From: Streptomyces sp. NBC_00190
GTDB lineage: Bacteria; Actinomycetota; Actinomycetes; Streptomycetales; Streptomycetaceae
DNA length: 64,000 nt
Reading direction: 5' to 3'
Assembly: GCF_036203305.1 (NCBI RefSeq)
Contig: NZ_CP108131.1
Coordinates: forward strand, 4,340,001-4,404,000
In this document: positions 58,571-64,000 of the stretch, piece by piece
How the letters are laid out: each line of letters opens with the position of its first letter
Position numbering within the stretch: position 1 is the stretch's first letter
Translations under genes and position numbers: made by a program
Notes under the pieces: model-generated
What the model saw: the letters and a program-made list of their open reading frames with translations, nothing else
Database searches by the model: none
What the model was told of the DNA's origin: nothing

Positions 58571-61500
58571 ATGACGCGAGCCGAGCAGCCAGCGGTCGTG
58601 ACCGCCCCGGCGAACCCCACCTACGACGAAGCCCTAGCCGCGGATTCCCGCGAGCGTGCGGTGCGCGCACTGCTGCGCACCCCCAGGCTGCGCCGGCTGT
58701 GGAGCGCCCAGCTGGTGAGCGGCATCGGTGACGCCCTCGCCCTGCTGGTGCTGGTGCTGCTGGCCCTTCAGGCGGCCGTCTCCGAAGGAGCCTTCGGCGA
58801 CGGCTACCGCGGCGCGGCCCTGGCCGTCGCCGTCGTCTTCGGAGTCAGGATCCTCGCCACCCTGTTCTTCGGCGCGGTCCTGCTGGGCCCGCTGGCCGGG
58901 CTCGTCGCCCCCGGCGGCAAGCTGGACCGCCGCTGGACGATGATCGGCGCCGACGGGGTCCGCCTCGGGCTCTTCGTCGTCGCCCCGCTGTGGCTCGACT
59001 GGATCCCGGCCCACGCGCTCACCGCGCTGCTGGCCACCGTCTTCGTCGCCGGCGCCGCCGAGCGGCTGTGGACGCTGGCCAAGGACAGCGCCGCTCCCGC
59101 CCTGCTGCCGACGCCGCCGCCGGAGGGCGCGACCGTACGGCCGCTCCCGGACCACCTGGACGCGCTGCGGCGGCTGAACCTGCGTACGTCCTTCGCGGCG
59201 CTCCCGATCGCAGCGGCCGCGCTGCTGGGCGCGACCCTGGTCGGCAAGGCCCTCGGCCTCGGCGTGGACTGGTTCGCCGAGAACCAGGCCGCCCTCGGCT
59301 CGTACGTGGCCTCCGGTCTCTTCGCGGCTTCGGTCTCGCTGCTGCTGCCGCTGGTGCTGCCCGGGGCGAAGACCCCGCGCCCCCGCTCGCCGCTGGAGGG
59401 CCTGCGCGCCCCCAAGGCGGGTGACCGGCCCGACAAGGGCCGTACCGGCGCCGTCCCGCTGCTGGTCCTGGCCTGCGCCGCAGTCGCCGGAGCCGTGTCC
59501 AGCGCCGTCGCCGTGTCGGTACTGCACGCCTTCGACCTGGGCGGCGGCCCGGCCGCTTTCGCGCTGCTCGTCCTCGCGCTGGTCGGCGGCACCGCCGCCG
59601 GCATCCGCGCCACCCAGGCCGGCAAGGTACTGCCCGGCCTGTCGCGGCGCCGTCTGCTGGCCCTCGCCATAGCGGTCGCCGGGCTGGCGCTGCTGCTCGC
59701 AGGGCTGGTCCCGGACACGGCGACCGTGCTCTTCCTGTCGCTGTTCGCCGGCACCGCTGCGGGCGTCGCGGCCAACACGGGCCACACCTTGCTGGACCAG
59801 GAGACCGAGGAGTTCCGCCGGGCGCGGGTCACCGAGCACCTCCAGGCGGTCGTACGGGTGGCCGTGGCCCTCGGGGCGGTCCTCGCCCCGGTGCTGGCCG
59901 CGGTGATCGGCCCGCACCGGCTGACCGGCGCCGAGGTCGTCCTCGCGCACGGCGGCGCCGCTTTCACCCTGATGCTGGTCGGCGCGCTGCTGCTGCCGGT
60001 CGCCGCGGTGGTCCTCGCCAAGCTCGACGACCGCAGCGGCGTGCCTCTGCGGCGCGACCTGCGCGAGGCGCTGCGCGGCGGCGAGCCGGTGCAGGCCGCC
60101 TCCGGCACCGGATTCTTCATCGCCCTGGAGGGCGGCGACGGAGCCGGCAAGTCCACCCAGGTGGAGGCGCTGGCCGACTGGATACGGGGCAAGGGCCACG
60201 AGGTGGTCGTGACGCGTGAGCCGGGGGCCACCCCGGTCGGCAAGCGGCTCCGCTCGATCCTGCTCGACATCTCCTCCGCAGGGCTGTCGAACCGCGCCGA
60301 GGCGCTGCTGTACGCCGCCGACCGCGCGGAGCACGTGGACACGGTGGTGCGCCCGGCCCTGGAGCGCGGCGCGGTCGTCATCTCGGACCGCTACATCGAC
60401 TCCTCGGTGGCCTACCAGGGCGCCGGCCGCGACCTCTCCCCGACGGAGATCGCCCGGATCTCGCGCTGGGCCACCGACGGACTCGTGCCGAACCTGACCG
60501 TGCTGCTCGACGTATCGCCGGAGGCGGCGCGGGAGCGGTTCACGGAGGCCCCGGACCGGCTGGAGTCGGAGCCGGCGGAGTTCCACCAGCGGGTGCGGTC
60601 CGGGTTCCTGACGCTGGCCGCGGCCGACCCGGGGCGCTACCTGGTGGTCGACGCGGGCCAGGACCCGGACTCGGTGACCACCGTCGTACGGCACCGCCTG
60701 GACCGGATGCTCCCGCTCTCCGAGGCCGAGGTGGCCGCCCAGGCCGAGGCCCGGCGCCTCGCCGAGGAAGAGGCCCGGCGCAAGGCCGAGGAAGAGGCGG
60801 CACGCAAGGCGCAGGAAGCCCGCCTGAAGGCCGAGGAAGAGGCCCGGCTGGCCCGCGAGGCCGAGGCGGCACGGATCAAGGCCGAGGCGGAAGCCGCCCG
60901 CAAGGCGGAGGAAGCCCGGCTGAAGGCCGAGGAAGAGGCAAGGGCCCGGGCCGAGGCCGAGCGGCTGCGCGCCGAGGCCGAGGAGAAGGCGCGCGCGGCG
61001 GAGGCGGAGCGGCTGCGCAAGCAGGCCGAGGAGGAGGCCCGGCTGCGGGCCGAGGCCGAGGAGCGGCGGCTGGAGAAGCAGCGGCGGGCCGAGGAGGCCC
61101 TGCTGAAGGCCGAGGAGGCGCGCCGACTGGCGGCGGCCGAGGCGGCTGAGGCCGCGGCGAGGGCTGCGGCTGCCGCGGCGGCGGCGGAAGCCGCGTCGGC
61201 GGCTCCTTCGGCGCCGGTTTCGGACGGTCCGCATCCGGACGATGCCGTGACGCTCGAGACCCCGGCGCTCAGCCGAGTCGTCCGGCCGGACGACGTGACC
61301 CAGACCGTCCCGGTGCCCAAGGCCGATCTGTCGAAGCCGCCGGTCCGCCCGACCGATGAGACGGCTGTTCTGCCGCCGGTCCGCCCGGCCGACGAGACGG
61401 CCGTACTGCCGCCGGTCCGCCCGGACGCCGGTGCGCCCGGCCCGGCCGGCTCGTCCGGCCAGGCCCGGTCCGCCTCGCGGCCCACGGCCCGGCGCCCCGA

Positions 61501-61735
61501 GGGGAACCCGGCCGACCGGGTTCCGCCGGGCATCTTCCGGGACGGCGGCAGCGACCGGACGCGGGAGCTCCCGGCCCTCGGTGACGACGGTCGCCCGCGC
61601 CGCCCTCGCCCGGACTGGGCCGAGGAGACCCCGCTGGACGACCTGCCGACGCTGGCGGACGAACTGCTGGGCCGCCGCCGGGACGACGAGTACGGGGACG
61701 GCGACGACGAGCGGGGTCCGCGCCGCCGCGGCTGA
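58571..61735 (+). CDS. tmk: MFS-like membrane domain fused to thymidylate kinase
   Basis: A 1054-residue three-part protein. Residues about 30-500 are an MFS-like membrane domain (RLRRLWSAQLVSGIGDALAL; about 12 segments). Residues about 512-715 are thymidylate kinase, with P-loop GGDGAGKST at 521-529, the DR motif VVISDRYIDSSVAYQGAGRD and a TREPGATPVG loop; it makes dTDP. Residues about 715-880 are a long Glu/Ala/Arg coiled coil of repeated AEEEAR units. The rest is a Pro/Arg/Asp-rich disordered tail. This large fusion is characteristic of Streptomyces. Why dTMP phosphorylation is tied to the membrane is not known. Confidence 0.94.
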   Translation: MTRAEQPAVVTAPANPTYDEALAADSRERAVRALLRTPRLRRLWSAQLVSGIGDALALLVLVLLALQAAVSEGAFGDGYRGAALAVAVVFGVRILATLFFGAVLLGPLAGLVAPGGKLDRRWTMIGADGVRLGLFVVAPLWLDWIPAHALTALLATVFVAGAAERLWTLAKDSAAPALLPTPPPEGATVRPLPDHLDALRRLNLRTSFAALPIAAAALLGATLVGKALGLGVDWFAENQAALGSYVASGLFAASVSLLLPLVLPGAKTPRPRSPLEGLRAPKAGDRPDKGRTGAVPLLVLACAAVAGAVSSAVAVSVLHAFDLGGGPAAFALLVLALVGGTAAGIRATQAGKVLPGLSRRRLLALAIAVAGLALLLAGLVPDTATVLFLSLFAGTAAGVAANTGHTLLDQETEEFRRARVTEHLQAVVRVAVALGAVLAPVLAAVIGPHRLTGAEVVLAHGGAAFTLMLVGALLLPVAAVVLAKLDDRSGVPLRRDLREALRGGEPVQAASGTGFFIALEGGDGAGKSTQVEALADWIRGKGHEVVVTREPGATPVGKRLRSILLDISSAGLSNRAEALLYAADRAEHVDTVVRPALERGAVVISDRYIDSSVAYQGAGRDLSPTEIARISRWATDGLVPNLTVLLDVSPEAARERFTEAPDRLESEPAEFHQRVRSGFLTLAAADPGRYLVVDAGQDPDSVTTVVRHRLDRMLPLSEAEVAAQAEARRLAEEEARRKAEEEAARKAQEARLKAEEEARLAREAEAARIKAEAEAARKAEEARLKAEEEARARAEAERLRAEAEEKARAAEAERLRKQAEEEARLRAEAEERRLEKQRRAEEALLKAEEARRLAAAEAAEAAARAAAAAAAAEAASAAPSAPVSDGPHPDDAVTLETPALSRVVRPDDVTQTVPVPKADLSKPPVRPTDETAVLPPVRPADETAVLPPVRPDAGAPGPAGSSGQARSASRPTARRPEGNPADRVPPGIFRDGGSDRTRELPALGDDGRPRRPRPDWAEETPLDDLPTLADELLGRRRDDEYGDGDDERGPRRRG

Positions 61736-61838
61736 GCGCGGCGTGACCGGTGGCCGGGCCGGGCGGGACCGGGCCGGGCCGGATTGTCAGTGGCGCGCGC
61801 CACAATGGGTGCACGGAGAGTGAAAGGCGGTGGGCGGG

Positions 61839-63050
61839 ATGCCCGTATGGGACGACCTGGTGGGACAGGAGCGGGTCCAGGCGCAGCTGGCCGCCGCCGC
61901 TCGTGATGCCGATGCCCTGGTCACCGCCGTCTCGGACGGGACGCCGCCGCCCGCCGCGAACAAGATGACCCACGCCTGGCTGTTCACCGGGCCGCCCGGC
62001 TCCGGGCGGTCCACCGCCGCCCGTGCCTTCGCGGCCGCCCTGCAGTGCACCAGCCCCGACCGGACCCTCGGAGGCCAGCCCGGCTGCGGGTTCTGCGACG
62101 GCTGCCACACCACTGTGGTCGGCACGCACGCCGATGTGGAGATCGTCCGTACGGATCTGCTGTCCATCGGTGTGAAGGAGACCCGCGACCTGGTCCGCCG
62201 GGCGCAGCTCTCCCCGGCCGTCGGCCGCTGGCAGGTCATCGTCCTGGAGGACGCCGACCGCCTCACCGAGGGCGCGGGCAACGTGCTCCTCAAGGCCGTG
62301 GAGGAGCCCGCTCCGCGGACGGTGTGGCTGCTGTGCGCGCCCTCGCTGGAGGACGTGCTGCCCACGATCCGGTCCCGTTGCCGACACCTGACGCTGCGCA
62401 CCCCGCCCGTCGACGCCGTCGCCGAGGTGCTGGTCCGGCGCGACGGCATCGAGCCCGCCGCCGCGGCGGCCGCCGCCCGCGTGACCCAGGGGCACATCGG
62501 CCGGGCCCGCAGGCTCGCCACTGACGAGGCCGCCCGTTCCCGTCGGGCCGCCGTGCTCAGGCTCCCGCTCCGAGTCGACGATGTCGGCGGCTGCCTCAAG
62601 GCGGCGCAGGAGCTGGTCGACGCCGCCGCCGAGGACGCGAAGCAGGTCGCGGAGGAGGTCGACACGAAGGAGACCGAGGAGCTGAGGGCCGCGCTCGGCG
62701 CCGGAGCGGGCGCGGGCAGCCGGATGCCGCGCGGCACGGCGGGCGTGATGAAGGAGCTGGAGGACCGGCAGAAGCGGCGTCGCACCCGCACCCAGCGCGA
62801 CAGCCTCGACCTCGCGCTGACCGACCTCACTGGCTTCTACCGGGATGTGCTGGCCCTGCAGCTCGGCTCGTCCGTGGCCATCGCCAACGAGGAGATACGC
62901 CACGACCTCGACCGGATCGCCCGCGCCTCGGGTCCCGAGCGGACGCTGCGCCGGATCGAGGCGATCATCGCCTGCCGGGACGCCCTGGACCGCAATGTGG
63001 CTCCCCTCCTCGCGGTCGAGGCGATGACGATGTCGCTGCGCGCGGGCTGA
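61839..63050 (+). CDS. holB: DNA polymerase III subunit delta'
   Basis: A 403-residue clamp-loader subunit. The N-terminus is MPVWDDLVGQERVQAQLAAA. The nucleotide-site loop is TGPPGSGRSTAARAFAAAL, where Lys of Walker A is Arg, consistent with a non-ATPase delta' subunit. A zinc module follows (CTSPDRT, CGFCDGC). VIVLEDADRLTEGAGNVLLK is the Walker B-like region, and the sensor segment is LPTIRSRCRHL (SRC). ATG 61839 is preferred; GTG 61830 is the alternative. It is in the same direction as tmk, 103 bases downstream, as often seen for tmk-holB pairs. Confidence 0.94.
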   Translation: MPVWDDLVGQERVQAQLAAAARDADALVTAVSDGTPPPAANKMTHAWLFTGPPGSGRSTAARAFAAALQCTSPDRTLGGQPGCGFCDGCHTTVVGTHADVEIVRTDLLSIGVKETRDLVRRAQLSPAVGRWQVIVLEDADRLTEGAGNVLLKAVEEPAPRTVWLLCAPSLEDVLPTIRSRCRHLTLRTPPVDAVAEVLVRRDGIEPAAAAAAARVTQGHIGRARRLATDEAARSRRAAVLRLPLRVDDVGGCLKAAQELVDAAAEDAKQVAEEVDTKETEELRAALGAGAGAGSRMPRGTAGVMKELEDRQKRRRTRTQRDSLDLALTDLTGFYRDVLALQLGSSVAIANEEIRHDLDRIARASGPERTLRRIEAIIACRDALDRNVAPLLAVEAMTMSLRAG

Positions 63051-63310
63051 CCGCTGATCCGACAACCTGCCGTGACCGCTGGTCCGACCCTGCTCCGGCC
63101 CTGCTCTGACCAGCGGAGCGGGCACCGGAGCGCCGCGCCCGGTCCACGTCCGGTTGACCGGCTCACCCGTACGGGCGGACCGGCCGCCGACGGCGGGACG
63201 CACCCGGCCGGTGCCTGGCCCGCGCGGGCCACGGAAGGCGCGCCACCGTCCGGGGCCGGACGGCGGCGGACCACCTCCTGGCCCGGGCCGGCAGCACGTA
63301 GGCTCCAAGG
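63051..63310. other. Intergenic region with a long-loop inverted repeat
   Basis: CCGCTGGTC (63076-63084) and GACCAGCGG (63108-63116) could form a stem with a 23-base loop downstream of holB. No gene is seen. Confidence 0.4.
63299..63304 (+). promoter_or_regulatory. -10-like TAGGCT before the secreted hydrolase
   Basis: TAGGCT ends 6 bases before the ATG at 63311. The intervening bases include AAGG, too close for a normal ribosome-binding site. Confidence 0.5.
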
Positions 63311-64000
63311 ATGGACACCAGTCGCCTGCTGCGTACCACTGGGATCGTGATCGCGGCCGCCGGGCTGCTGCTTTCCGGATGCACCTCGGGCGGGTCGGGG
63401 GAACCCCGGGCCGTCGCGTCCTCCGAGGCGGTCTCCGGTTCGCCGTCCGCCCGGCCGTCCCCCGATGCGGCGGCGCTGCGCCCGTACTACGAGCAGAAGC
63501 TGACCTGGCGCGACTGCGGTGTGCCCGGGTTCCAGTGCGCCACCATGAAGGCGCCGCTCGACTACGCGAACGCCGGCTCCGGCCAGGACGTCGACATCGC
63601 GGTGGCCCGCCGGCAGGCCACGGGCCCGGGCAAGCGGCTCGGCTCCCTGGTGGTCAACCCGGGCGGCCCGGGCGGCTCCGGCATCGGGTACCTGCAGGCG
63701 TACGCGGGAATCGGCTATCCCGCGGCCGTCCGCGCCCGGTACGACATGGTCTCCTTCGACCCGCGCGGGGTGGCCCGCAGCAGTCCGGTGGAGTGCATGA
63801 CCGGCCCGCAGATGGACAAGTTCACGCAGGTGGACCAGACGCCGGACGACGCGGCCGAGCGGGCCCGGCTGGTGGCCGCGTTCAAGGAGTTCGCCGTCGG
63901 CTGCCAGGAGCGTTCGCAGAAGGTCCTTCCGCACGTCTCCACCGTCGACGCCGCCCGGGACATGGACCTGCTCCGCGGGGTGCTCGGCGACGAGAAGCTC
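63311..64000 (+). CDS. Secreted lipoprotein alpha/beta hydrolase (tripeptidyl aminopeptidase-like), 3' end outside window
   Basis: The first 230 residues of a lipoprotein hydrolase. The signal peptide is MDTSRLLRTTGIVIAAAGLL, with lipobox LLSGCTS. The mature N-terminus is Ser/Pro-rich, followed by LTWRDCGVPGFQCATMKAPL and the oxyanion segment LVVNPGGPGGSGIGYL. FDPRGVARSSPVECMT is the strand-4 region. These are signatures of Streptomyces SlpD/E and tripeptidyl aminopeptidase-like secreted proteases (peptidase S33). The nucleophile serine lies beyond the window. The frame is open to the last base. Confidence 0.92.
   Translation, partial: MDTSRLLRTTGIVIAAAGLLLSGCTSGGSGEPRAVASSEAVSGSPSARPSPDAAALRPYYEQKLTWRDCGVPGFQCATMKAPLDYANAGSGQDVDIAVARRQATGPGKRLGSLVVNPGGPGGSGIGYLQAYAGIGYPAAVRARYDMVSFDPRGVARSSPVECMTGPQMDKFTQVDQTPDDAAERARLVAAFKEFAVGCQERSQKVLPHVSTVDAARDMDLLRGVLGDEKL

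Noticed and set aside
60740..61200. DNA tandem repeat as an independent element
   Set aside because: It is explained by the coding of the Glu/Ala/Arg coiled coil in the tmk fusion.

Overview
The window is chromosomal DNA of a Streptomyces (or very close actinomycete). GC content is very high, third codon positions are G/C-rich, GTG and TTG starts are common, and the gene set includes WhiB-like WblA, BldG, a lysine-tailed TopA and an MFS-Tmk fusion. The gene order from about 17.8 kb to the right end matches, from memory and in reverse numbering, the S. coelicolor region around SCO3579 (wblA) to SCO3540. Much of it also recalls the M. tuberculosis order ponA2-whiB4-arsA pair-ridA-crp-nth-nudix-marP-acsA-ssd/tad-helicase-topA-holB. 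I could not run a comparison.

Layout. 1-6.5 kb: end of a cytosine deaminase gene with an HD-domain gene; a TetR regulator divergent from an alpha/beta hydrolase, with two palindromic operators between them; a hypothetical protein; a CPA2-type antiporter; and a SulP anion transporter. 6.67-13.48 kb: an integrative-element remnant lying against the 3' end of tRNA-Pro(CGG). It has diverged tRNA-derived direct repeats at both ends, a wrecked tyrosine integrase next to the tRNA, a small membrane protein gene, an HTH regulator, and a three-gene + strand operon (zinc-knuckle HNH-like protein, ParB/sulfiredoxin-fold protein, SNF2-type helicase). That operon is the best candidate for an undescribed, defence-like system.

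13.6-28.1 kb: core genes for cell envelope, development and redox. These are a phosphoesterase, YqeY, a class A PBP, wblA, a translationally coupled ArsA-like ATPase pair, a DUF4177-like protein with RidA, a coupled NUDIX / metallo-hydrolase / L7-L12-like trio, a nucleotidyltransferase, crp, nth, a CoA-pyrophosphatase-type NUDIX and the MarP-like membrane protease. 28.4-41 kb: an epoxide-hydrolase-like enzyme with a holin-X-like protein, nhaA, acsA, a SulP-carbonic anhydrase fusion, a lipoprotein with a deacetylase-like look, a MinD/CooC-like ATPase, a Fic-like protein and a HAD phosphatase.

41.4-46.5 kb: a Tad-type pilus operon in which nearly every gene overlaps the next (Ssd/CpaE-like, CpaF, TadB, TadC, Flp-like pilin, two TadE-like proteins). 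46.4-50 kb: an MrfA-like repair helicase divergent from bldG and its neighbouring anti-sigma-factor-like gene. 50-64 kb: proton pyrophosphatase, lipoprotein, methyltransferase, small membrane protein, topA, MFS-Tmk fusion, DNA polymerase III delta' and the start of a secreted hydrolase. Many genes here have no Shine-Dalgarno sequence but carry a -10-like hexamer (often TAGGCT) ending 6-8 bases before the start codon, which points to widespread leaderless transcription.
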